Positions 34,591 to 42,310 of a DNA stretch of 64,000 nucleotides are shown here, in pieces (position 1 is the first letter of the stretch; each line of letters opens with the position of its first letter). Origin of the DNA: Rhizobium lusitanum (GTDB taxonomy: Bacteria > Pseudomonadota > Alphaproteobacteria > Rhizobiales > Rhizobiaceae). The notes under the pieces were generated by a model. That model made no database searches and was not told where the DNA came from. It was given only the letters and a program-made list of their open reading frames with translations. The stretch lies in assembly GCF_014189535.1 (NCBI RefSeq), contig NZ_CP050308.1, forward strand, positions 1,240,001 through 1,304,000, written 5' to 3'. A program made the translations under genes and the position numbers.

Positions 34591-35484
34591 CTATTCGACG
34601 AATTCGCCACCCCGGCTGTGCTTCAGATAGTTCAGGCCATGGATCTGGCCAGTCATTTCCAGCTCGTCGCGATAAACCGGATCATGCCAGCCTTCGATGT
34701 CGATCGATCCCGACCATCCGGCAAGGCGCAATTCGGAGATGATGTCCGTCCAATTGCTGTCGCCGAAGCCCGGCGTGCGCATGAAGACGAACTTCTCCTT
34801 GCCGAAAATGCCGTGTTCCTTGATGACGTCCCAGCGGATCGTCGCATCCTTGCCGTGAACGTGGAAAATCTTGCTTGCCCATTTGCGGATCTGCGGCAGC
34901 GGCTCGATCAGATAGACCATCTGGTGGCAGGGTTCCCATTCGAGGCCGATATTGTCGTCCGGCGTCTCGTTGAACATCAGCTCCCAGGCATCCGGATTAT
35001 GCGCAATGTTCCAGTCGCCGGTTGCCCAGTTGCCGTCCATGGCGCAGTTTTCGAAGGCGATCTTGATGCCCTTGTCGGCGGCACGCTTGGCAAGCTCGCT
35101 CCACACTTGCTTGTAGCGCGGCAGGCTGTCGGTCAGCGGCTTGTTGCGGATGCGCCCGGTGAAGCCGGCAACGCAGGTGGCGCCGAAATGATGGGCGTTA
35201 TCGATGCAATCCTTCCAGCCCTGCAGCGTCTGCTGGTCGAGGTCGGTGGTTTCAAGCGGATTGCCGAACATGCCGAGCGTGGAAATGGTGATGTCGCGAC
35301 TACCGATAGCGTCGAGGCAGCGCTTGCCGAGTTCTGCAAGGTTCTGGCCGTTGGTCGTCTGCCAGAAAAAGGGCTCGAAGCTTTCGAAGCCGTGGTCGGC
35401 GATCTTGGCGATGCCCTTGGCGGCATCCTCACTGGCCGCCTTGATCATTGTGCCGATGCGGATGGCCTTTGCCGGATTTGTCAT
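34591..35484 (-). CDS. Sugar phosphate isomerase/epimerase-type TIM-barrel protein
   Basis: The protein has 297 residues from the ATG at 35484. The xylose-isomerase-like barrel has metal-site segments IAFENCAMDG (Glu), GLEWEPCHQM (Glu/His) and SIDIEGWHDP (Glu/His), plus HVHGKDA. Family members isomerise or epimerise sugars; some are now known to act on 3-keto-glycosides. It sits between the dehydrogenase and the sugar transporter genes, which fits a 3-keto sugar pathway. Confidence 0.87.
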   Translation of the reverse strand: MTNPAKAIRIGTMIKAASEDAAKGIAKIADHGFESFEPFFWQTTNGQNLAELGKRCLDAIGSRDITISTLGMFGNPLETTDLDQQTLQGWKDCIDNAHHFGATCVAGFTGRIRNKPLTDSLPRYKQVWSELAKRAADKGIKIAFENCAMDGNWATGDWNIAHNPDAWELMFNETPDDNIGLEWEPCHQMVYLIEPLPQIRKWASKIFHVHGKDATIRWDVIKEHGIFGKEKFVFMRTPGFGDSNWTDIISELRLAGWSGSIDIEGWHDPVYRDELEMTGQIHGLNYLKHSRGGEFVE

Positions 35485-35503
35485 GGTCTTACTATCCTTA
35501 TGC

Positions 35504-36532
35504 TTAGATTTCGATACGCCGGCCCGACTTGGCGCTTTCGATCGCACCGAGGACCATGGCGAGGCTGTGGATGTTGTCGCTGCTTTCGGTTTCCGGCCGC
35601 TTGCCCGTCTTCACCGCATCGATGAAGGATGCGATGACGCTGGCATGTCCATGCGTCTCGTCATCATGCATGGGGCCGGGAACATCGATGGTGGTAAAGC
35701 CATGCAGCAGGCCGGGCTCATTGCCGGCAACGGACGCTTCGAAATGCTCTTCGCCGTCCCAGGTCAGCATGCCCTTGCTGCCTGTGAGCCGCCATTCGCT
35801 CTCCCAGCTCGTGCGCTTGCCCTCAGTGCACCAGGAACCGCGATAGCTGAAGACGACATCGTCGGAAAACTCGAACAGCGCATGCGCGGATGCACCATGA
35901 CTATACCAGGACCCAACCGGGTTCTTCTCGACGCAATAGACCGATAACGGCACCTTGCCGGCGACGAAACGGGCGGCGTCGAAGGTGTGGATCGCCATGT
36001 CGAGCAAAAGCACATTGTCCATTTCCTCGCGGAAGCCGCCGAAATGCGGACCGAGGAAGAAATCGCAATGAATGCCGGTGAGCTCACCGATCGCGCCATC
36101 CTCGACGAAGCGACGCATGCGGCGCACACCGGAGATGAAGCGGCGGTTCTGGATGATGGCATGCACCTTGCCGGTCTTGGCGGCGAGAGCGATGAGGGCA
36201 GCCCCCTCTTCGAGCGACGTCGCCATCGGCTTTTCGCTGAGAACATGGCAGCCGGCCTTCAGCGCGGTCGAGACAACGCCGAAGCGAGCGGCGGGAATGA
36301 CGACGTCGAACACCAGGTCGGCTTTCGTCGCCGCGATGACTTCGGCAAGATCCGAACCGATGACGGCCTCTTCGAGACCGAACTCCTTCGCCAGGCTTTC
36401 GGCGGTCGCCCGATTGAGATCGACCAGGCCCACGACCTTGATGGTTTCGGCAAGCGACGGTGTCGAGGCAATGGCCTTGAGCCAGCCTTTGGACATAGCT
36501 CCGCACCCGCACAAAATGGCATTAAGTTTCAC
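35504..36532 (-). CDS. Gfo/Idh/MocA-family oxidoreductase
   Basis: The protein has 342 residues. The Rossmann fold starts NAILCGCGAMSKGWLK, and the family motif SEKPMATSLEEG is near 95. It is the first gene of the minus-strand sugar operon, directly facing the LacI gene across a perfect operator palindrome. It probably oxidises the imported sugar or inositol-type substrate with NAD(P). Confidence 0.9.
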   Translation of the reverse strand: MKLNAILCGCGAMSKGWLKAIASTPSLAETIKVVGLVDLNRATAESLAKEFGLEEAVIGSDLAEVIAATKADLVFDVVIPAARFGVVSTALKAGCHVLSEKPMATSLEEGAALIALAAKTGKVHAIIQNRRFISGVRRMRRFVEDGAIGELTGIHCDFFLGPHFGGFREEMDNVLLLDMAIHTFDAARFVAGKVPLSVYCVEKNPVGSWYSHGASAHALFEFSDDVVFSYRGSWCTEGKRTSWESEWRLTGSKGMLTWDGEEHFEASVAGNEPGLLHGFTTIDVPGPMHDDETHGHASVIASFIDAVKTGKRPETESSDNIHSLAMVLGAIESAKSGRRIEI

Positions 36533-36578
36533 GATTTCCTCCAGCGAACCGTGTCAAACTCCTCGTGACACGTATTCC

Positions 36579-36590
36579 GTAAACGTTTAC
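36579..36590. promoter_or_regulatory. LacI-family operator between the sugar operon and its regulator
   Basis: GTAAACGTTTAC is a perfect 12-bp palindrome with the central CG typical of LacI-type operators. It lies 46 bases before the dehydrogenase start and 77 bases before the LacI start, so it can control both divergent promoters. Confidence 0.7.
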
Positions 36591-36667
36591 GATCCTATGC
36601 GAAAAGATTTTCCTGTGTCAATAGAGGGGGAATACGGAAATTGCGGCATGAAGGAAAATCGCAGTCG

Positions 36668-37708
36668 ATGAAGGGAATTCGTCAGCTTGCCGAACATCTC
36701 GATATTTCGATCGGCACGGTGTCGCGGGCGCTGAACGGCAAGCCCGATGTCAACGAGGAAACCCGCAAGCGCGTGCTCGCCGCCGCCGAGGAACTTGGCT
36801 ACGTCGCCAATCAATCAGGACGCGCGCTGCGGCAAGGCACGACCAATGTCATCGGCCTGATGATCGAGTCCAACAAGGACATCGTCGAGGACAGCGACAA
36901 CTTCTTCCTTGGCGTGACCCGCGGGCTGCAGAGCGTATTTGCGCGCCACAAGCTCGATCTGATCATGCTGCCCTGCCCCAGCGACGAGGATCCTTACGAA
37001 TATCTGAAGCGGATGGTCGCAAGACGCGTCGTCGACGCCATGATCATCTCGGCAACGCAACGCACGGATAAGCGCATTGATCTGCTGACCAAGGCGAAGA
37101 TCCCCTTCGTATCGCTCGGCCGCAGCCTGTCGAGCAGTAACTCCTCCTGGATCGATCTCGATTTCGACGGCGTCGCCAATTCCGCCGTCGACCGGCTGGT
37201 GGCGCACGGGCATCGCCGTATCGCGATCGCCGCGCCATCGAACGACGTCAATCTCGGCTATATCTTTCTCGATGGCTATCGCCGCGCGCTCGACCGGCAC
37301 GGGATTGCCTACGATCTTTCGCTGGTGATCCGGGCCAAGACCAGCGAACAGGGCGGCTATCAGGTCGGCCACGAGCTGCTGCAGCTCGCCGACCGGCCGA
37401 CAGCGGTGATCCTGATCTACGAACTGATGGCGATCGGCCTTTACCGCCGGCTGAGTGAGGCCAGTATCACGCCCGGCCGCGACCTCGCCATCATCGGCTT
37501 TCGCGAGGAGCCGCGCGCCAAGTTCCTTCAGCCGGCGCTGACCTGCTTCCGCATATCGCTGCGCGATCTCGGTGCCGAGCTTGGAGAAACCCTGCTCGCC
37601 ACCATGCCCGCCTACGGCCATTTCTATCCCAACAGGCCCCGCACCATGATCTGGCCGCTAGAGCTCGTTCCCGGAGAGAGCGACAGTTTTCACCTGAAGG
37701 CGGAATAG
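36668..37708 (+). CDS. LacI-family transcriptional regulator of the sugar operon
   Basis: The protein has 346 residues from the ATG at 36668. The HTH (IRQLAEHLDISIGTVSRALNG) and hinge helix (YVANQSGRALRQGTTNVIGLM) are complete, followed by the periplasmic-binding-protein-like effector domain. It is divergent from the dehydrogenase/isomerase/ABC operon and probably represses it until the sugar is present. A longer start at 36641 is open but would precede the HTH by an unusual tail. Confidence 0.92.
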   Translation: MKGIRQLAEHLDISIGTVSRALNGKPDVNEETRKRVLAAAEELGYVANQSGRALRQGTTNVIGLMIESNKDIVEDSDNFFLGVTRGLQSVFARHKLDLIMLPCPSDEDPYEYLKRMVARRVVDAMIISATQRTDKRIDLLTKAKIPFVSLGRSLSSSNSSWIDLDFDGVANSAVDRLVAHGHRRIAIAAPSNDVNLGYIFLDGYRRALDRHGIAYDLSLVIRAKTSEQGGYQVGHELLQLADRPTAVILIYELMAIGLYRRLSEASITPGRDLAIIGFREEPRAKFLQPALTCFRISLRDLGAELGETLLATMPAYGHFYPNRPRTMIWPLELVPGESDSFHLKAE

Positions 37709-37793
37709 CGCCGAAACGCCGCATGGGTGAAGTCTGCGATTGCGATCGGTCTCGCAAGTTGCCATGTAGAGCAGGGCAAACGGGGACCGGCAT

Positions 37794-38183
37794 TTGAGCG
37801 AAGAGACCATCACACTCTACCAGGCGATCGGCGGTGATCAGACCGTGCGGGCGCTGACGACGCGCTTCTACGATCTGATGGACACGCTGCCGGAAGCGGC
37901 CAACTGCCGCGCCGTGCATCCGCCCAGCCTCGAAGGCTCCCGCGAAAAGTTCTACGAATATCTGACCGGCTATCTCGGCGGACCGCAGCTCTATATCGAG
38001 AAACGCGGCCATCCGCGCCTGCGCAGCCGCCACTTCGTCGCGGCCATCGGCCCGACCGAGCGCGACGAATGGCTGCTCTGCTTCCGCCGCGCCATGGAAG
38101 AAACCATCGAAAACGAGAAGCTGCGGGCGATAATCTGGGAGCCCATCGAGCGCCTCGCCTTCCACATGCAAAACCGGGAATGA
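37794..38183 (+). CDS. Group II truncated haemoglobin
   Basis: The protein has 129 residues and seems to start at TTG (37794), since no ATG is available near GGGGACC. It has the short globin pattern LYQAIGGDQTVRALTTRFYDLM, the YLTGYLGGPQLY segment and the proximal-histidine region RGHPRLRSRH. Group II truncated haemoglobins bind oxygen or NO and are thought to help under low oxygen or nitrosative stress. The stop overlaps an in-frame ATG of the next gene. Confidence 0.88.
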   Translation: MSEETITLYQAIGGDQTVRALTTRFYDLMDTLPEAANCRAVHPPSLEGSREKFYEYLTGYLGGPQLYIEKRGHPRLRSRHFVAAIGPTERDEWLLCFRRAMEETIENEKLRAIIWEPIERLAFHMQNRE

Positions 38184-38191
38184 GAGAAGAT

Positions 38192-38569
38192 ATGAGCCTC
38201 AGCACGATAATCCGTCCGCTCACCCTGTTTGTTGCCGGTATCCTCGGCGCTGCCGGCGTCGCGCTCGCCGCCGCCGCATCCCATGGCGGCGATACGCACT
38301 TCCTCGGCGCCGCCTCGACCATGTGCCTGGCGCATGCCCCTGCCCTGCTCGCCCTCTATATCGGCTACGACCGCATCCGCACCGCGCCGGTGGCGACCAT
38401 ACTGCTTGGATTGGGAACGCTGATTTTCGCGGGCGATCTCGTCAGCCGCCATTTCCTCGGCAGCTCGCTATTTCCCCTGGCGGCACCGACCGGAGGACTG
38501 GGTATGGTGGCGGGATGGGTTGTTGTAGCGCTGGGAGCGTTCTTCAGGAAATCGGTGGCGGGAGTTTGA
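38192..38569 (+). CDS. DUF423 family small membrane protein
   Basis: The protein has 125 residues from the ATG at 38192; an ATG at 38180 overlapping the globin stop is also possible. Four membrane helices are visible, with the family-typical AAASHGGD segment after the first and the ILLGLGTLIFAGDLVSRHFLG pattern in the third. The function of DUF423 proteins is unknown. It is coupled to the haemoglobin gene. Confidence 0.85.
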   Translation: MSLSTIIRPLTLFVAGILGAAGVALAAAASHGGDTHFLGAASTMCLAHAPALLALYIGYDRIRTAPVATILLGLGTLIFAGDLVSRHFLGSSLFPLAAPTGGLGMVAGWVVVALGAFFRKSVAGV

Positions 38570-38641
38570 GACGCCAAGAGTTCCACCCAAATAACGGGCA
38601 ACAAGCCGATCGCGCAGAATACCACGCTTCTATAGTTCACC

Positions 38642-38959
38642 TCATTGTAACTGCTCGATCAAGCCGTTGACCTTTTCTTCAACCAGACGATCGAGCTTTA
38701 TTCGGAAGCTATCATACCGATCTTCGGGCACTCCATTTTCCAAGCATCTCGCCTCGTAAGACAAAGCGAAATACGGGAGCTGCCATATGCTTTCCAACAA
38801 TTGTCTCCGCTCACTACCAGAGTGCTGTACGGGGTCAATTTGTCGGAGCGTTTCGAGAAGCCGCATCGCAGCAACCTCATTGAAGTGCATTGATCGAGCA
38901 AAATAGAAGAACCCCTCGCCTTGCCATTCTCTGCTTAGCGCCTCTACAAGATTATTCAT
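38642..38959 (-). CDS. Hypothetical protein, 105 residues
   Basis: I do not recognise this protein. It is soluble, largely alpha-helical and acidic (FNEVAAMRLLETLRQIDP, ending EEKVNGLIEQLQ). Its base composition is clearly less GC-rich than that of its neighbours, which suggests acquisition from elsewhere. It stands alone, converging with the DUF423 gene. Confidence 0.6.
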   Translation of the reverse strand: MNNLVEALSREWQGEGFFYFARSMHFNEVAAMRLLETLRQIDPVQHSGSERRQLLESIWQLPYFALSYEARCLENGVPEDRYDSFRIKLDRLVEEKVNGLIEQLQ

Positions 38960-39143
38960 TGGTAGGGCTCTCCAGTTTTGAGATCCACGATCTGCACCCT
39001 TAAATGTAGATCGCCTCCAGCAATCTCGGCCGAGATACAGGCACCCTAAAACCGTAGTGTATTAAAGTCGAAATGCAACCAACGCGAAACCGAAAGCACG
39101 TTACGGCCCTAGCGCCGAAACACCTCGTCTCTGATGAGATTCG

Positions 39144-39458
39144 TCAAACCCCAGCGACCACATTAAAGCCTTCGAAGCGCGGCGGCCCCCAGTACAACGC
39201 CTTGTTATTCCCGGCGTTGCGGTGCGCCTCGCGGAAATTCTCGGATTTCGTCCAGTTGAGGAAATCCTCTTCGCTACGCCAGATCGTGTGCGAGGAAAAC
39301 AGCGTATAGCCCTCCTCGACATTGGTGGAGCCACGCAGCAGGCGGAACTCCACGAAACCCGGAACATCCCCCAGTCGGGAATCACGGTCTTTCCAAATAG
39401 TTTCGAAAGCAGTCTCCGAACCGATGACGACCTTGAAGCGGTTCATGGCGATGTACAT
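39144..39458 (-). CDS. Antibiotic-biosynthesis-monooxygenase-fold protein, IsdG/HmuQ-like
   Basis: The protein has 104 residues: NRFKVVIGSETAFETIWKDR, PGFVEFRLLRG and the WRSEEDFLNWTKSENFREAH segment of haem-degrading monooxygenases. Such dimeric enzymes open haem to release iron. The hmu haem-uptake genes lie 2.6 kb away, so this is a plausible haem oxygenase of HmuQ/HmuD type. Stray members of the fold act on quinones instead. Confidence 0.78.
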   Translation of the reverse strand: MYIAMNRFKVVIGSETAFETIWKDRDSRLGDVPGFVEFRLLRGSTNVEEGYTLFSSHTIWRSEEDFLNWTKSENFREAHRNAGNNKALYWGPPRFEGFNVVAGV

Positions 39459-39480
39459 GGGCTATAGACCTCCCGGGCAA

Positions 39481-39759
39481 TCAGACCTTCTTGCGACGGT
39501 CGACAGTTTTGCCCGGTCGAGGTGTAAAGGCAATGACATTCGTGCCATCAACTGCCGTAATATCCAGCGATATATCCGATTGCTCGCCGGGCAGGCGCGC
39601 CTGCCAGGACGGAAAGGCCGTCACATTAGGAGCCTGCCGCTGCTCTTCGGCGCGGCGCATCAACAATTCATAGAGTTCCGGCACGAGGCCGTCGCCATTC
39701 TGCGCGGCCAGCTTGTGCAGGCCGATCATCATGAACCCGTCAGGGCCTTCGTCATTCAT
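39481..39759 (-). CDS. Hypothetical protein coupled to the DUF2325 gene
   Basis: The 92-residue protein is not recognised. Its N-terminal half is helical (DGLVPELYELLMRRAEEQRQ) and its C-terminal half beta-rich with a basic tail (KTVDRRKKV). The start overlaps the stop of the DUF2325 gene (ATGA), so the two are translationally coupled. It lies 22 bases upstream of the IsdG-like gene on the same strand, so all three may form one operon. Confidence 0.6.
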   Translation of the reverse strand: MNDEGPDGFMMIGLHKLAAQNGDGLVPELYELLMRRAEEQRQAPNVTAFPSWQARLPGEQSDISLDITAVDGTNVIAFTPRPGKTVDRRKKV

Positions 39760-40154
39760 CGAGCGGCGTCTCGTTCGTTCATCGTCGTCAGCGCCCGCTC
39801 CAGGCTCGACTTACTGCCGTTGCGCAAGGGTACGAACGTCTTGCCGAACTTCTTGCAGCCGGTCTTCACCCGCAAGCAGGCATCGTGGCTAATACAGTCG
39901 ATCGGGCAGAAGACGCAGTCGACGGAAGGCAGCACGGTGTCGATGCGCGACACCGCCTCGCGCAAGCCGCCATCATGATGGATCAGCTCGGCGCCGAAGT
40001 TGCTGGCGATCTGACGCAGATGCGCCACCTGGCAATCACGACCACCGACATAGAGGAAGCTACGCCCATCAAGACTGGATTTTCCGACTGTCTGCTCCGG
40101 CTTTTGCGCCTCGCGACTATCCCGGCCCAAATCCCTCTTCCCCTTACGCGCCAT
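39756..40154 (-). CDS. DUF2325 domain-containing protein
   Basis: The protein has 132 residues. A lysine-rich N-terminus of ~30 residues precedes a Rossmann-like DUF2325 domain (SFLYVGGRDCQVAHLRQ, then IHHDGGLREAVS). The cysteine-rich CVFCPIDCISHDAC segment and CKKFGKTFVPLRNG are conserved in the family. The function is unknown; the cysteines could bind metal. Confidence 0.8.
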   Translation of the reverse strand: MARKGKRDLGRDSREAQKPEQTVGKSSLDGRSFLYVGGRDCQVAHLRQIASNFGAELIHHDGGLREAVSRIDTVLPSVDCVFCPIDCISHDACLRVKTGCKKFGKTFVPLRNGSKSSLERALTTMNERDAAR

Positions 40155-40279
40155 ACATCACCCGTTCATTGGTTGCTCTTGCACACCCGACTCCGTCGAG
40201 CGCAAGGCGACCATATTAAACATGAGTTTTGGAGTAAAGTATAAAGTTGAGAGTTTTTATCATATTTTGTCGCGACGTA

Positions 40280-41470
40280 TCAACGCACCTGTACCGCAAT
40301 CGTGAAAGGCAAGCTCGAGGCGCCGAGTTCAGCTGGAATGTCGGGGCACGGCCGAGCGCTACGCACATCCGCAAGCACCTTTTGATCAAGATTAGCATCC
40401 CCTGAGCCGCGCAGCACCGAAGGCGATATGACTTGCCCAGACGCAGTTACAGTAAATCGCATCACTACGGTAAGACCGCCCTCGGAACTTAACGAAGACC
40501 GGACAGCACGCTTGATACAAGTCCGCACCTTGCCATCATAATTAGAACGCGCTGCATCACCCATGCCCGTGCGGCGCACATTCGCGAGCGAAGTTGTGTT
40601 AGCCTTCGCTTCCAATTGTTCGGAATCGGCGCCCCTCTTCGAATCTTGCTGATTTTCACCTTTCGAACCGCTTTTCGCTTTCGCGACCTTCGGTGGTGGC
40701 TTCTTGACGACTTCCTTCGGCTTTTCCTGGCGAACGGGCTTTTCGACCGGAGTGACAACTTCAGGCGTCGGCTCAACGGGCTGCACGGTCTCCGCCGGCT
40801 GCACGACCGTCGTCTCGGCGGGAGCTTGCGTTGCAAGAACCTGTGGCTGCTCGGTCGGCTGAACCACCTCCGCCATTTCGGTCGGCTGCGCTTCAGTCTC
40901 AGTAGGCTGAACGGCTTCGGCCTCGGCCGGCTGTACCTCCTCCGGCTTGACTTCCGTCGGCTGCACCGTTTCCGGCTGCACGGCCTCCGCCGTCACCTCT
41001 TCAGGGGGCTGCTGCGGGCTTTCTTCGCCCGCCGCCATCTGGTCCATGTCGGAATTGCCGATCATCACGACACTGACAGTGTCGCCAGCCTCCTCCTGCG
41101 CCTCTTCCGGCGTCGCGACGATCGCCACCAGCAATACCGCAATCACCATGGCGTGGAAAAAGCAGGACCCCAAGCTAGCAAAAGCAAGCGACTTCTTACC
41201 GGCGGCCGCGACCTTGTGCGTCCTCTCCGCCGACAACATGTCCATGACCGGCGGCTCGGAGGCATCCGGCGCAGGCTCGGTCGGATGAGCAGGATAGGAG
41301 TCGATCTGGGTGAAACGACTATAATGCGATACCGCCTCGGCGGTCGGCGGACGCGGCAGGCTGTCGAGGCCGGTCAACTCGTGGCCTGGGAGCACACTCG
41401 GATAGTTGTCATTCAAGCCATCGCCGGAGCGGCGGCGTTCGATGGAAACCTTGACCGAGCGGGGTGCCAT
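40280..41470 (-). CDS. tonB: TonB-family energy transducer
   Basis: The protein has 396 residues from the ATG at 41470. An unusually long cytoplasmic N-terminus of ~105 residues precedes the membrane helix (SLGSCFFHAMVIAVLLVAIVA) with the S-x3-H pattern used for coupling to ExbBD. A periplasmic spacer rich in Val, Gln, Pro, Thr and Glu contains repeats like VQPTE. The C-terminal TonB domain (~310-396) includes GLTVVMRFTVTASGQV. It energises haem/siderophore receptors in the outer membrane. ExbB and ExbD are not in this window. Confidence 0.88.
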   Translation of the reverse strand: MAPRSVKVSIERRRSGDGLNDNYPSVLPGHELTGLDSLPRPPTAEAVSHYSRFTQIDSYPAHPTEPAPDASEPPVMDMLSAERTHKVAAAGKKSLAFASLGSCFFHAMVIAVLLVAIVATPEEAQEEAGDTVSVVMIGNSDMDQMAAGEESPQQPPEEVTAEAVQPETVQPTEVKPEEVQPAEAEAVQPTETEAQPTEMAEVVQPTEQPQVLATQAPAETTVVQPAETVQPVEPTPEVVTPVEKPVRQEKPKEVVKKPPPKVAKAKSGSKGENQQDSKRGADSEQLEAKANTTSLANVRRTGMGDAARSNYDGKVRTCIKRAVRSSLSSEGGLTVVMRFTVTASGQVISPSVLRGSGDANLDQKVLADVRSARPCPDIPAELGASSLPFTIAVQVR

Positions 41471-41474
41471 GGCA

Positions 41475-41930
41475 TCAGCCTTCGAAGGGAACGGAAAGCT
41501 GGGAGCGGGTCGTAAGCGCAGCCTTGCATTCGCCCGCCGCCGGGCCATCGCAGACCGGTGTATCATTGACGATAATGCGGCTGACGCTTTCGCACTTCAC
41601 GCCGGGCATATCGAATTGCCGTACCCGCTTCTTGCCGATCGGCAGATCGCGAAAATCGAGAACGGTGACACGATCAACCACATTCTTGTCGTTGAAGAAG
41701 GCAAGCTCGAAGGAGATCTTGTTGATCGACGTCGCCAGGTCGTTTTCCGCGACGAAGGTCATCATGCAACCCTTCTGCGACGGTGCCAGCGCGTTGAGTT
41801 CGACGTTGAGCTTCTGCGCGTTTACTGCCGGAGCCGGCGCTGCGGCCGCATCCTGGGCGAAGGCCGGGACGCAGGAAGTCATGGCGAACAGCCCACCGGC
41901 GGCAACGGCCAAAATCGTCTTGGTCAGCAT
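41475..41930 (-). CDS. Secreted hypothetical protein co-transcribed with tonB
   Basis: The 151-residue protein has a clear signal peptide (TILAVAAGGLFAMTSCVPAFAQ) with cleavage after AFA. The mature part has four cysteines (GCMMTF, VKCESV, PVCDG, GECKA) that could form two disulfides. Its stop lies 5 bases before the tonB start, so it belongs to the tonB operon. The function is unknown; a periplasmic helper of TonB is inferred from position. GGGAGA precedes the ATG. Confidence 0.75.
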   Translation of the reverse strand: MLTKTILAVAAGGLFAMTSCVPAFAQDAAAAPAPAVNAQKLNVELNALAPSQKGCMMTFVAENDLATSINKISFELAFFNDKNVVDRVTVLDFRDLPIGKKRVRQFDMPGVKCESVSRIIVNDTPVCDGPAAGECKAALTTRSQLSVPFEG

Positions 41931-42100
41931 CAGCAATCTCTCCCGAAATATCTTTTGGTGAGCGCGGAGCGGGCATTGGATGCCGACGCGTGCACCACCT
42001 TAAATTTTAAACTTGACTCCAACAGTCTTCTATTGCGTCTTTAGGAAACCATGAGTATGTGAGTCAAGATAAATCTGGCCGAAACAAAGTTCGGTCCCCC

Positions 42101-42301
42101 ATGAATTTTCAGGCAAAACCAAGCAGGATGATTGCTGAGAAGCCCCCAATACAGCCGGTGCCGCCAGTGGCCGCACAGCAAATTAGAATGGTCGAGAGCA
42201 CGGATATTTTCCGGGGCCAGACCGAAATCATGATCAGGCATGAGGGCGTCATCTATCGGATGAAGATCACGCGCCAAGGCAAACTCATTCTCAACAAATA
42301 G
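42101..42301 (+). CDS. hmuP: Hemin uptake protein HmuP
   Basis: The protein has 66 residues from the ATG at 42101; starts at 42059 (GTG) or 42128 are possible. The conserved core is the C-terminal IRMVESTDIFRGQTEIMIRH and the ending YRMKITRQGKLILNK. In Bradyrhizobium HmuP is a co-activator of the haem receptor gene together with Irr. It leads the hmuPSTUV cluster and is divergent from the tonB operon. Confidence 0.87.
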   Translation: MNFQAKPSRMIAEKPPIQPVPPVAAQQIRMVESTDIFRGQTEIMIRHEGVIYRMKITRQGKLILNK

Positions 42302-42310
42302 GCATAGCAG

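Noticed and set aside
40740..41010. Repetitive DNA possibly a CRISPR or tandem-repeat array
   Set aside because: The repeats are imperfect codons for the Val/Gln/Pro/Thr/Glu spacer of TonB, with no constant repeat or spacer length.
41937..42100. Irr (ICE) or RirA operator between tonB operon and hmuP
   Set aside because: Iron control is expected here, but I could not find a sequence matching either consensus well enough to report.
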